Below are positions 17,887 to 25,989 of a stretch of 64,000 nucleotides of DNA, one piece after another. The DNA lies in assembly GCA_963799365.1 (NCBI GenBank), contig CAWCWV010000016.1:124001-188000 (forward strand). Reading direction: 5' to 3'. Under the pieces are notes generated by a model, which saw only the letters and a list, made by a program, of their open reading frames with translations, made no database searches and was not told where the DNA came from. Made by a program: the position numbers and the translations under genes. The DNA is from Marinirhabdus sp963799365. GTDB lineage: Bacteria > Bacteroidota > Bacteroidia > Flavobacteriales > Flavobacteriaceae. The number at the start of each line of letters is the position of its first letter. Position 1 is the stretch's first letter.

Positions 17887-18789
17887 CTAAAATCGAATTT
17901 TTTGTTGGTGCTTTAGTGAATAAGACAAATTAGTTCCGCGCCACGCTATGGATAACAAATGCCATTTCTTTTGCTTAAAGATAAGTGTTATCGCATAATA
18001 CCATTGCAAACTTTTATAATGAAATGGTGAATAATGTTTTTGAACCACATACAAATGTGATAAAAAAGCTTCTTTATTAATGCGTTCCGAAATACCCGAA
18101 CTCTTACTCATAAAATGCTGTATGCGGGCTTCGGAAATTAAAACTGTACTTTTTCCTTTTTTTTCAAGCCGTTTGCACAAATCCATTTCTTCAAAATAAA
18201 GAAAAATATTGGTGTCGAAACCGCCAATTTCAGCAAAATCTATGCTTCTGAAAAATAACAAGCAACCATTCACCCAATTTACAGGAAGCGGATTCTCATA
18301 CTTTTTTTTCCGCAGCGGATAGCGTTCAGGATTTTTACTATAAAGGAATTTTCTACCCATAAAAACACGCCAAAAGTCCTTAAAATGATCAAACGAAGGA
18401 ACAAATTGTTCGTCTTGATCATAATTTTGTGCGCTACATAAACCTACATTGGGATGCGCATCCATATATTTTTTTAGAATGTTGAAGGTGTCATTCAAAA
18501 CTAACGCATCGTTATTAAAAAATGCCAGATACGTGGCATTTGCAAATTGAATTCCCAGCATATTTCCCCCACCAAATCCTGTATTGATTGGGCTTCTATG
18601 AAGTATATAATCTTTATTTTCTGGAAAATTATTCAGCAAATGGCTATAGTCATCCCATTCCGAAGCATTATCAATCACAATAATCTGGTAGCTTAGGTTT
18701 GTAGTTGTCTGTTTTTCAATAGAGGCGATACAATCTAAGGTGTAGGTTGCCGTGTTAAAGTTAATGATAATAATGGCCACATCTTTCAT
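17887..18789 (-). CDS. Glycosyltransferase family 2 (rhamnosyltransferase-like)
   Basis: 300 residues with a GT-A fold: VAIIIINFNTATYTLDCIASI at the N-terminus, VIDNASEWDD for the nucleotide sugar, FFNNDALVLN in the DXD position, and WVNGCLLFFR then GGFDTNIFLYFEEMDLCKR for the acceptor side. The last motif is characteristic of dTDP-rhamnosyltransferase-like GT2 enzymes, but donor and acceptor are not established. Ten nt separate it from the next GT gene upstream, consistent with one operon. Confidence 0.87.
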   Translation of the reverse strand: MKDVAIIIINFNTATYTLDCIASIEKQTTTNLSYQIIVIDNASEWDDYSHLLNNFPENKDYILHRSPINTGFGGGNMLGIQFANATYLAFFNNDALVLNDTFNILKKYMDAHPNVGLCSAQNYDQDEQFVPSFDHFKDFWRVFMGRKFLYSKNPERYPLRKKKYENPLPVNWVNGCLLFFRSIDFAEIGGFDTNIFLYFEEMDLCKRLEKKGKSTVLISEARIQHFMSKSSGISERINKEAFLSHLYVVQKHYSPFHYKSLQWYYAITLIFKQKKWHLLSIAWRGTNLSYSLKHQQKIRF

Positions 18790-18798
18790 ACTACAAAC

Positions 18799-19866
18799 TT
18801 AGCGTAAAATACTTTTGTAAACGTCCAGATATTGCTGTGCGGTTTGGGTCCAATTAAAACTCTTGGCTCTTGCAATGAACCAATCCTCGTAGGTAGCCTG
18901 ATGCTCATAAAAAGTTTCCATACCCTCTTTCAGAATTGCAGCCATATAAGAAGGGTCGTAATGATCCCAATAAAAACTTTGTTCGCCACCAATTTCAGGT
19001 AAGGAGGTGCTGTTACTCAAAAATACAGGTTTTCCAAAACGCATAGCTTCAATGGGAGGAATCCCAAAGCCTTCTCGCAAGGAAGGGAACACAAATGCCT
19101 CACAATTTTTGAGGTAAAACGATTTTTCCAGATCGTTTACCTGACCTATTAAATGAATTTTATCCTCTAAGTTGTAAAATGCAATTTTTTCACGGATATC
19201 ATTTCCGTAGGCAGTTTTATTATTTCCCGCAAGTATTAAATGGTAGTCTGGCAAATGTGGTAACATTTCTACTAAAGTCAGAAAGTTTTTGCGTTCACTA
19301 AAATCCCCAATAGAAAATAAAAAAGGCACTTCTGGCAGGGTAGGAGCTATAAAACTTTTTGGAAGCTCTGTGGAGCTAATTGTGTTCCCGTTGTAAATTA
19401 CATACTCTGGTACATTTGGGACGTTAAAATGTTGATGAACATCCTTTTTTGCAAACTCAGAAATATAGGTAATAGTGGTGGCGCGATTTAGTTTTTCGTT
19501 AAATTCTTTTCGGCGTTTTATTTGCAAACCAGCAGAGCCCTCTGTTACAAAATGAATATCGTGAACCGTTAATAAATAGGGAATGTTATAAAAAGGTTCA
19601 ATACGAATGTTTTGATTTAAACAGTGCCATAGATCGTATTTTTTTTTAATTCTGAAAGGTTTGTGACGTGTAATACTCCGGTATTTGTTATAGCTAAAGG
19701 TATCTCCAAATTGTGTTTTTAGCGCTTTGGTATTTTTAGCATTTAAGGTGATGTCAATATCTGAAAGATCTAAGCCAGCCAACCCATTTATAAGATGCAG
19801 GTTAAACTGCCCGAAGCCAGTAAATGTGTTCTTTATATTATGGGATTCTAAAAAAACCTGCTTCAT
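18799..19866 (-). CDS. Glycosyltransferase family 4 (GT-B)
   Basis: 355 residues. The N-terminal acceptor domain has GFGQFNLHL and LLTVHDIHFV; the C-terminal donor domain has FLFSIGDFSERKNF, LIGQVNDLE, and the retaining GT-B signature LREGFGIPPIEAM followed by GKPVFLS near residue 280. The family (GT4) uses NDP-sugars for lipopolysaccharide or exopolysaccharide chains. Adjacent genes on both sides are GTs separated by 1-9 nt, so it is surely co-transcribed with them. Confidence 0.88.
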   Translation of the reverse strand: MKQVFLESHNIKNTFTGFGQFNLHLINGLAGLDLSDIDITLNAKNTKALKTQFGDTFSYNKYRSITRHKPFRIKKKYDLWHCLNQNIRIEPFYNIPYLLTVHDIHFVTEGSAGLQIKRRKEFNEKLNRATTITYISEFAKKDVHQHFNVPNVPEYVIYNGNTISSTELPKSFIAPTLPEVPFLFSIGDFSERKNFLTLVEMLPHLPDYHLILAGNNKTAYGNDIREKIAFYNLEDKIHLIGQVNDLEKSFYLKNCEAFVFPSLREGFGIPPIEAMRFGKPVFLSNSTSLPEIGGEQSFYWDHYDPSYMAAILKEGMETFYEHQATYEDWFIARAKSFNWTQTAQQYLDVYKSILR

Positions 19867-19867
19867 T

Positions 19868-20629
19868 TTAGTTTATCTTTCTATACAATAACCATAAGTT
19901 CACGTAGCGTTTAAATACCGAAAAAGAATTAATATAAGCCAAGATAAATCCTTCTTTGCCATCTAAAATACCCAACCTAAGAAGATATTGATGCCAAAAT
20001 CTATAGAAAGGCCTGAAAAAGAAATGAAAGATCGTAGGTTTTTTTCTTTTTTCGTACATCATTTGTGCCTGTAGTGCACTGTATTTGTGAAGCTTCGCTG
20101 TATACTCGTCAAAACTTTTATAGGTGTGGTGTGGCAAGCTATTTTTCAATCTTCCAGTAACGCCATCAACATCTATTATTTCGTGAACCAAGTTCCCATT
20201 ATAAGAACATTTGCTTTTTTTAAAAAGACGCACCACCCAATCTGTTTGAAATCCGCTATAATTTATTTTTTTCTTCATAAAATACAACTGCCTTTTTACA
20301 AGATAGGCATCGCATGTATTGGTAGTTGCCGTTTCAACTATTTCTGTAGCAAGTTGCGGGGTTACTTCTTCGTCAAGATCAAAAAATACTACCCAATTAT
20401 TTGATGCTTTTGAGATAGCAAAGTTTTTTTGAGCCGAAAAGTTGTCGAATTTGCGTTCGTAAACGGTTACTTTCTTATGTTTTTTAGCTTTTTCTACCGT
20501 TGCATCGGTGCTATACGAGTCTACCAGAATTATTTCGTCCGCAAATGAAAGCCTTTGTATAAAGCCATCTACGTTCTCTGCTTCATTTAAAGTAATGGCG
20601 ATTGCCGAAATTTTTACGGTTTGCTTCAA
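19868..20629 (-). CDS. Glycosyltransferase family 2 (WaaE/KdtX-like)
   Basis: 253 residues. AIAITLNEAENVDGF, LVDSYSTDATVE, the tract RKFDNFSAQKNFAI and FFDLDEEVTPQ (acidic metal site) define the WaaE-like subgroup, which adds a sugar, often glucose, to the inner LPS core. The protein is clearly paralogous to the product of the gene at 21530-22267 (same VDSYSTD and KFDNFS.QKN motifs). It begins the minus-strand GT operon; the divergent deacetylase gene starts 59 nt away. Confidence 0.87.
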   Translation of the reverse strand: MKQTVKISAIAITLNEAENVDGFIQRLSFADEIILVDSYSTDATVEKAKKHKKVTVYERKFDNFSAQKNFAISKASNNWVVFFDLDEEVTPQLATEIVETATTNTCDAYLVKRQLYFMKKKINYSGFQTDWVVRLFKKSKCSYNGNLVHEIIDVDGVTGRLKNSLPHHTYKSFDEYTAKLHKYSALQAQMMYEKRKKPTIFHFFFRPFYRFWHQYLLRLGILDGKEGFILAYINSFSVFKRYVNLWLLYRKIN

Positions 20630-20688
20630 GAGTTGGTGGTAGTTTGGGTAAAAATACTAATTTTACAGAAGTACTACACCTATAAACT

Positions 20689-21393
20689 TTGGCAAAACTT
20701 CCTATTTTAATGTACCACGATATCTCTCCTCAAGAAGGAAAGGGATTGCAGGTGAGCGCTTCTGGTTTTGAAGCACATTGTAAGCATTTGGCTTCTAGAG
20801 GCTATAAGACACATTATTTTGCTGAAATTTTAAAAAATAAAAAACCATTAAAAGGTAAAAACTGTTGTATCACATTTGATGATGGTTATGTGAATCAGTT
20901 AGAATTTGCGGTGCCGATCCTTGAAAAATATGGACTTAAAGCAACATTTTTTATTCCGCTAGGCTATTTAGGAAAAAGTGATGAATGGAACGATGGAGAA
21001 CTTCCCATAATGTCTGCAGCTCAGCTAAGGTCATTACCACCCGAAACTATCGAGTTGGCGTACCACAGTTTTCAGCATAAAAAATACGACGATTTAACGC
21101 CTATTGAAATTGAAGAAGATTGTAAAGCGTGTTTCAACTTAGTTTCGGATGAAAACTTGAAATTTACCGAAGTAGTGGCGTATCCCTATGGAAAATTTCC
21201 GCAAAGAAATCCTAAGAAAGAACAGTTTTTTCAGCAATTAGAAACTAATGGATTCCAGTTAGGTCTTCGGATTGGCAACAGAATTGAAACATACCCTTTC
21301 AGTGCTAAATTCGAAATAAATAGAATAGATATAAAAGGAGAGTGGTCTTTACTAAAGTTTAAGCGGAAATTGAAGATTGGCAAAATATTTTAG
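20689..21393 (+). CDS. Polysaccharide deacetylase (NodB homology domain), TTG start
   Basis: 234 residues. Translation must start at the TTG at 20689, since the family N-terminus (LPILMYHDIS) begins only four residues later and no ATG lies upstream in frame. NodB motif 1 is ITFDDGYVNQ near residue 64, motif 2 is AYHSFQHKKYDD near 125 (two metal-binding His), and VVAYPYGKFP is motif 3. Carbohydrate esterase 4 enzymes deacetylate N-acetylated glycans. Its place among LPS glycosyltransferases suggests a surface-glycan or lipid A/core substrate; there is no signal peptide. Confidence 0.87.
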   Translation: MAKLPILMYHDISPQEGKGLQVSASGFEAHCKHLASRGYKTHYFAEILKNKKPLKGKNCCITFDDGYVNQLEFAVPILEKYGLKATFFIPLGYLGKSDEWNDGELPIMSAAQLRSLPPETIELAYHSFQHKKYDDLTPIEIEEDCKACFNLVSDENLKFTEVVAYPYGKFPQRNPKKEQFFQQLETNGFQLGLRIGNRIETYPFSAKFEINRIDIKGEWSLLKFKRKLKIGKIF

Positions 21394-21421
21394 TTATAAG
21401 AATAAAGAATAAAGAGTTTTT

Positions 21422-21533
21422 TACTCACTACTCACTACTCACTACTCACTACTCACTACTCACTACTCACTACTCACTACTCACTACTCACTACTCACCA
21501 CTCACCACTCACCACTCACCACTCACCACTCAC
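21422..21533 (-). repeat. Heptanucleotide tandem array C (plus strand TACTCAC x11, CACTCAC x5)
   Basis: Sixteen 7-nt units in perfect phase: eleven TACTCAC, then five CACTCAC. On the minus strand it reads GTGAGTG/GTGAGTA and begins at the stop codon of the downstream glycosyltransferase; the TGA at 21532-21530 lies inside the first unit. It starts 28 nt after the deacetylase stop. Two imperfect GAATAAA copies precede it at about 21400-21415. Confidence 0.97.
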
Positions 21534-22267
21534 CGCATTCCCTTGTTCAGAAGCATCAGCTTTACATACCGTTGAAAAACTCCATACGCATTATTAGCTG
21601 CAATGGTCAAGCCCGGAATTCCATCTCTAAATCCACCTTTGATAAGGTAAGAACTGAAAAATCGCCAGGTAGGTTTTATAATTAAATGTCCTAAAGTGGT
21701 TTTTTTCCCTTTTTTCTGAAGCTGTTCTGCCTGAAACCAGGCGTAGCTTTCTTTTTTATTTAAAAAATGCTCTAATCCTTTGTAAGTAAAGTGTAAAACG
21801 GGATTTTTAAGTACACCAATACTGCCTTTACAGTGAAGTTTTTCATGAACCAAACCTGTATAGGAGGCACCTTCTCGTACTACCACCCGAAGCACATTGT
21901 TGCTGTGGTGATATAAGAAACGGTTCATATAAAAATGTGGAAAATTAAGCTTGTAGCCTCCGTGATTATTGCTGTTTATTGCCTCCAAAATTTCCTGTTG
22001 TAATGGATATGTAATCCGTTCGTCTGCATCCAAAAATAGAATCCAATCTGCCGTGGCATGTTCTAAGGCATAATTCTTTTGGTTGGAAAAATTATCGAAT
22101 TTTCGCTGTAAAAAAGTAGTCGTATATTTTTTGGCGATCTCTGGCGTCTTATCTGTACTGTAAGAATCCACAACAATTATTTGGTCTGCAAATCTCACAG
22201 ACCGAAGTGCAGCCTCCAGATAGGCTTCTTCGTTTAAGGTGGGCATGATGACGGCTAGTGTTTGCAC
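21530..22267 (-). CDS. Glycosyltransferase family 2 (WaaE/KdtX-like)
   Basis: 245 residues. VIMPTLNEEAYLEAALRS, VVDSYSTDKTPE, RKFDNFSNQKNYAL and ILFLDADERITYP (metal site) match the WaaE-like LPS core glycosyltransferases. It is a paralogue of the 19868-20629 product. The start is at 22267; a TACCTTTG box lies 5 nt upstream, so the leader is essentially absent or transcription starts inside the frame. The stop codon is part of repeat array C. Donor sugar unknown. Confidence 0.87.
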   Translation of the reverse strand: MQTLAVIMPTLNEEAYLEAALRSVRFADQIIVVDSYSTDKTPEIAKKYTTTFLQRKFDNFSNQKNYALEHATADWILFLDADERITYPLQQEILEAINSNNHGGYKLNFPHFYMNRFLYHHSNNVLRVVVREGASYTGLVHEKLHCKGSIGVLKNPVLHFTYKGLEHFLNKKESYAWFQAEQLQKKGKKTTLGHLIIKPTWRFFSSYLIKGGFRDGIPGLTIAANNAYGVFQRYVKLMLLNKGMR

Positions 22268-22271
22268 ATCA

Positions 22272-22318
22272 CAAAGGTAACAAATTCTATAGGGTCCTTA
22301 GGAAAGTTTGTACCTTTG
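22272..22318. promoter_or_regulatory. Two diverging TACCTTTG -7 boxes within 75 bp
   Basis: The 75-nt gap between divergent genes holds TACCTTTG on the minus strand (22279-22272) and again on the plus strand (22311-22318). Neither has a clear TTG at the right -33 distance. The plus box predicts a start near 22325 and a leader of about 18 nt to the TTG at 22343. Confidence 0.5.
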
Positions 22319-22342
22319 TACTTTATTTAAATAAAAGCTGTT

Positions 22343-23176
22343 TTGAACAATCTTGGCATCACTGTAATTGTAAGTACTTATAACAAAGAAGTATGGTTAC
22401 AAAAAGTATTGGAGGGGTATAAATACCAAACCTACAATAACTTTGAAGTTATCGTAGCAGATGATGGATCACGCCCTGCAACTAAGGAATTGATAGCTTC
22501 TTTTCAAGAAGATTATCCCATTCCCTTGCGTCATATCTGGCACGAGGACGATGGCTATAGGCGACAACGAATCTTAAATATAGCTATTACTGAAGCCGCC
22601 AAACCCTATATTTTATTTACAGATGGCGACTGTATTCCACGAAAAGACTTTATAGAAGTACATGCAAAATATGCGGAAGAAGGCTATTTTTTATCGGGTG
22701 GGTATTGTAAACTCCCTCTTAAAACCAGTGAAGTCATAGACGATGAAGCCATAAAAACTGAAAATGCGTTTAACGTATCCTGGTTAAAACAACAAGACAA
22801 GCTAAAAGGAACACAAGCCCTTAAACTAAATAGTGGAAATACGCTAGCAACATTTTTAGATTTTATTACTCCTACCAATGCAAGTTTTAATAATTGCAAT
22901 TCCAGTGCTTGGAAAGAAGATCTAATCGCTATAAACGGTTATGATGAACGTATGCAATACGGCGGACCAGACCGTGAGTTGGGAGAGCGTCTGGAAAACT
23001 ACGGATTGAAACCAAAACAAATTAGGCATAAAGCCATTGTTTTGCATTTAGACCACGCCCGTGGGTATAAAACCAAAGAATCTTTAGACAGAAATCTAGC
23101 CATTCGTAAAGATGTAAAAGACCAGAATAAAAAATGGACTGAGCATGGCATTGTAAAAGGGAAGAAGGGAAATTAG
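22343..23176 (+). CDS. Glycosyltransferase family 2, TTG start
   Basis: 277 residues beginning at a TTG (22343), because GITVIVSTYNKEVWLQK, the GT-A opening, starts four codons later and no ATG is available. IVADDGSRPAT and FTDGDCIPRKDF (metal site) follow. The acceptor part YDERMQYGGPDRELGERLENYG resembles the galactosyltransferase/chondroitin-synthase-type C-terminal region. Probable role: surface glycan assembly. It converges on a methyltransferase gene with repeat array D between. Confidence 0.85.
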   Translation: MNNLGITVIVSTYNKEVWLQKVLEGYKYQTYNNFEVIVADDGSRPATKELIASFQEDYPIPLRHIWHEDDGYRRQRILNIAITEAAKPYILFTDGDCIPRKDFIEVHAKYAEEGYFLSGGYCKLPLKTSEVIDDEAIKTENAFNVSWLKQQDKLKGTQALKLNSGNTLATFLDFITPTNASFNNCNSSAWKEDLIAINGYDERMQYGGPDRELGERLENYGLKPKQIRHKAIVLHLDHARGYKTKESLDRNLAIRKDVKDQNKKWTEHGIVKGKKGN

Positions 23177-23223
23177 AAAACGGAAAACAAAAATAGAGTA
23201 TAGAATAGTTGAATACTATATTG

Positions 23224-23328
23224 AACTACTAACTACTAACTACTAACTACTAACTACTAACTACTAACTACTCACTACTCACTACTAACTACTCACTACT
23301 AACTACTCACTACTCACTACTAACTACT
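23224..23328 (-). repeat. Heptanucleotide tandem array D (plus strand AACTACT x10, CACTACT x5)
   Basis: Fifteen 7-nt units in perfect phase: seven AACTACT, then interspersed CACTACT (units 8, 9, 11, 13, 14) and AACTACT (10, 12, 15). On the minus strand the unit is AGTAGTT/AGTAGTG. The array ends 8 nt from the methyltransferase stop codon (23339-23337) and starts 47 nt after the GT2 stop. One decayed unit (AATAACA) fills the gap to the stop. Confidence 0.97.
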
Positions 23329-23336
23329 AATAACAA

Positions 23337-23921
23337 CTAAGCAACCTTTTTATAAGCCCCAATCTTCCAATAAGTAGTTTCTTTGGTAGTTCGTACGGTA
23401 TCATAGCCAACTTCCGTTAATTGCCGGTTTTCTTTAAAATACTCCCAGCAACCGTGACCTTCTCTAAAAATAGACGTTATAAGTACACCATCTTCAGAAA
23501 GGTTTTCCAACAATGTTTGAAGTACGCGGGTTTTTTCTGAATCTGGAATATAGTAAAATGACTCGTTAAAAATAATAACGTCGAAGGTTCTTTTGGGAAT
23601 AAAATGCAGGACGTCGCAATGTTCAAATTCTGATTTTGGTAGTTTTTTTTCTTGTGCTTGCTTAATTGATTCCGAAGAAAAATCCACCCCCAAAAAATAC
23701 GAAAATGGAAACTCCCCTAAGCGTTCATTTAACACTCCGTCACCACAACCTATGTCCAAAATACTAGGATTTTGGGGCGCAAATGCAACTAAATATTCCT
23801 TAATTTTAAAATATCTATCTGCCTCCAGATCGCTTTTTAGACTCTGCCAGCGTCCACTTCGATATTGTTTGTTCCATCTATTGCGACGGCGCCAGTGGTG
23901 AAATTTGTCCAATAAATTCAT
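23337..23921 (-). CDS. Class I SAM-dependent methyltransferase
   Basis: 194 residues. Motif I is ILDIGCGDGVLNERL around residue 57, then FLGVDFSSESI and IIFNESFYYIPD (motif IV) near 115. It is a small Methyltransf_25-like enzyme. The basic N-terminus (HHWRRRNRWNKQYRSG) is unusual for the fold and may contact membrane or substrate. It lies 7 nt downstream of the GT9 gene, so the two are co-transcribed and the likely substrate is a glycan intermediate. Confidence 0.82.
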   Translation of the reverse strand: MNLLDKFHHWRRRNRWNKQYRSGRWQSLKSDLEADRYFKIKEYLVAFAPQNPSILDIGCGDGVLNERLGEFPFSYFLGVDFSSESIKQAQEKKLPKSEFEHCDVLHFIPKRTFDVIIFNESFYYIPDSEKTRVLQTLLENLSEDGVLITSIFREGHGCWEYFKENRQLTEVGYDTVRTTKETTYWKIGAYKKVA

Positions 23922-23928
23922 AGCGTGG

Positions 23929-24993
23929 TTATTTAGCTAAATGATGCTCTAAGTAAGGTTTAAGAGACGTTAAAATTAATTCTGGTGTTAATTCGTGGTA
24001 CAATTCTGATGGATCTGCCTCAATTTTTTTTCTTTCTTCGCGCGTAAAACTTTCATATAATTCGGGTTTAAAATCTAGTAAATGTACAGATTGATGCAAA
24101 ACACCATCTTCAAAACTGTTCCAATCTTCTTTTTCAATATAAGGAGAATAGATGGTAAAAGTAGGTTTGTTAAGTGCTTTCGTAATATGTACGCTGCCGC
24201 CTTCATTTGAAATTAACAAATCACAAGTATTCATTAATTTTATAAAACCACGAATGCTGTCTTCGTAAATATCCAGATGAATATTTTCCTTATGTTTACA
24301 AAGGTTATAAATAGCCTCTGCTTCGGTTTTTTGATAAGGCGCATAATTAAAAAGGAGTGAGGCGTTGTAATTTTCTGAAATATAATCTATTAATTGTGCT
24401 ATGTATTTGTAGGGCATTGATTTTTGTGGTGTACTTCCTAAAACGCCGAGCATAATAACAGGTTTTTTAAGATGATTTATGCGGTCATATGCAGCTTCTT
24501 CTTCAGTAATAAAAATTTTTGGTGTGTCATTCATCTCTTGCATTGGAAAAACGGAATTCAATAAATTGAGTCTGTTTTCAATAGCTTTTCCACAAAACTG
24601 GGTGCGTTTGGGAATAAAATGAACTGGATGCGAATAAAATGGAAGTTTCAATTTTTTTCCTGGTCTTTTAAAACCAATTCGGTATTCGGCTCCAGAAAAA
24701 TAACAAATGAGTCTACTTTGCAATTTTGCATACGGATCAAAAATAATATCAAATTTTCTTCGTCGGACCTGGGCGATTATTTTAAGCAGATTTGGCAATT
24801 TTTTGAGCCACTTTTCTTGTACGGTCCAAATATGATCTATATTGGGATTATGCTCCAAAACACCAGCTGTATGTGGGTACACAAGATAGGTGATGTTACT
24901 TTCGGGGAAGCATTTTTTTAGGTTGTTGGCAAGCACAGAGCTAATAAGCACGTCACCAATTCGTTTATTCTGTATAACAAGAATTTGTTTCAT
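23929..24993 (-). CDS. Glycosyltransferase family 9 (heptosyltransferase-like)
   Basis: 354 residues from the ATG at 24993 (MKQILVIQNKRIGDVLIS); the upstream part of the longer frame is not protein-like. IGDVLISSVL near the N-terminus, FDIIFDPYAKLQSRL around residue 95 and the C-terminal donor site SNEGGSVHITKALNKP near 285 are GT9 signatures. The family transfers ADP-heptose or related sugars to inner-core LPS. With the Kdo-kinase-like gene diverging from it, this supports an LPS core function. Confidence 0.88.
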   Translation of the reverse strand: MKQILVIQNKRIGDVLISSVLANNLKKCFPESNITYLVYPHTAGVLEHNPNIDHIWTVQEKWLKKLPNLLKIIAQVRRRKFDIIFDPYAKLQSRLICYFSGAEYRIGFKRPGKKLKLPFYSHPVHFIPKRTQFCGKAIENRLNLLNSVFPMQEMNDTPKIFITEEEAAYDRINHLKKPVIMLGVLGSTPQKSMPYKYIAQLIDYISENYNASLLFNYAPYQKTEAEAIYNLCKHKENIHLDIYEDSIRGFIKLMNTCDLLISNEGGSVHITKALNKPTFTIYSPYIEKEDWNSFEDGVLHQSVHLLDFKPELYESFTREERKKIEADPSELYHELTPELILTSLKPYLEHHLAK

Positions 24994-25091
24994 AAAGAGT
25001 ACCTTCGCAAGGTATTTATTTTTTTTGAAGTGTTGTAAAGTTATCTTCAGAATATAAGCCAGCACTATTTTTCTATTATCATACAACTGTT

Positions 25092-25847
25092 ATGGAAACT
25101 ATTCATATACACCAAAATTACATTCATCTCAAAAACAAATTGGTACAGACTTTGACCAAGTTTGAAACTTCTGGCGATTATGTGACCAAAGGAGAACGTA
25201 ATGTGATTAAAAAGTTTGAGATTGAAGGAGTTTTTTATAACATAAAAAAATTTAAAACCCCAAATGCGTTTCAAAGTTTGGTGTACCAATACCTTCGGAA
25301 GAGTAAGGCAAAACGCTCCTTTTTATATGCTGAAATTTTAACTAAAAGAAATATTAAAACGCCGTTTCCAGTTGGTTATATGGAACATTTTTCGAGCGGA
25401 CTCAAAGAAAGTTATTATATTTCTGAACATGTAAATTACGATTTCGATTTTAGGAAGCTCAATCACAATCCCAATTGGCCTAACCGCACCAAAATTTTGC
25501 AGCAAATGGCTGAGTTTACTTTTACACTACACGAAAAGGAAATTAATTTTTTGGACCATTCGCCTGGGAATACATTGATAATTGATAAAAAAGATGGTAC
25601 CTACGATTTTTACCTAATCGATTTAAACAGAATGCGTTTTGAGCCCATGAGTTTTGAAAAGCGAATGCATAATTTTAGAAGATTGTGGCTTTCTAAAACA
25701 ATGATTAACGTCATGGCAAAAAAATATGCCAGATTATACAACAAAACCGAATTCGAAACCCTTGCGCTTATGACCGAATACAGTCGTGCTTTTCAGAAAA
25801 AAGTGAATAGTAAGAAGTTGAGGAAACGTAAAAAAAGTAGGCAGTAA
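25092..25847 (+). CDS. Lipopolysaccharide kinase (Kdo/WaaP)-like protein
   Basis: 251 residues with a compact protein-kinase-like fold: YNIKKFKTPNAFQSLVY (nucleotide-binding Lys), ILTKRNIKTPFPVGY, then the catalytic-loop equivalent FLDHSPGNTLI near 158 (Asp and Asn) and the metal-binding Asp in YLIDLNRMRF near 178. This is the pattern of the InaA/KdkA/WaaP group that phosphorylates Kdo or heptose in the LPS core. It diverges from the GT9 gene. The C-terminus is strongly basic (KLRKRKKSRQ). Confidence 0.83.
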   Translation: METIHIHQNYIHLKNKLVQTLTKFETSGDYVTKGERNVIKKFEIEGVFYNIKKFKTPNAFQSLVYQYLRKSKAKRSFLYAEILTKRNIKTPFPVGYMEHFSSGLKESYYISEHVNYDFDFRKLNHNPNWPNRTKILQQMAEFTFTLHEKEINFLDHSPGNTLIIDKKDGTYDFYLIDLNRMRFEPMSFEKRMHNFRRLWLSKTMINVMAKKYARLYNKTEFETLALMTEYSRAFQKKVNSKKLRKRKKSRQ

Positions 25848-25876
25848 TCAGTGGCAGTATGCATTTTTTTAATTTT

Positions 25877-25988
25877 ACGCACAACGCACAACGCACAACG
25901 CACAACGCACAACGCACAACGCACAACGCACAACGCACAACGCACAACGCACAACGCACAACGCACAACGCACAACGCACAACTCACC
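25877..25988 (-). repeat. Heptanucleotide tandem array E (plus strand ACGCACA x15 + ACTCACC)
   Basis: Fifteen identical ACGCACA units followed by one ACTCACC, ending 1 nt from the dapD stop codon (25992-25990). The divergent last unit is a circular permutation of the CACTCAC unit of array C. On the minus strand the unit is TGTGCGT. It begins 29 nt after the kinase-like gene stop. The identity of all 15 units implies recent expansion or homogenisation. Confidence 0.97.
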
Positions 25989-25989
25989 A

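Noticed and set aside
21422..23328. CRISPR-like periodic text at arrays C and D
   Set aside because: Units of 7 nt without spacers, no direct repeat plus unique spacer structure and no cas genes. They are simple tandem arrays.
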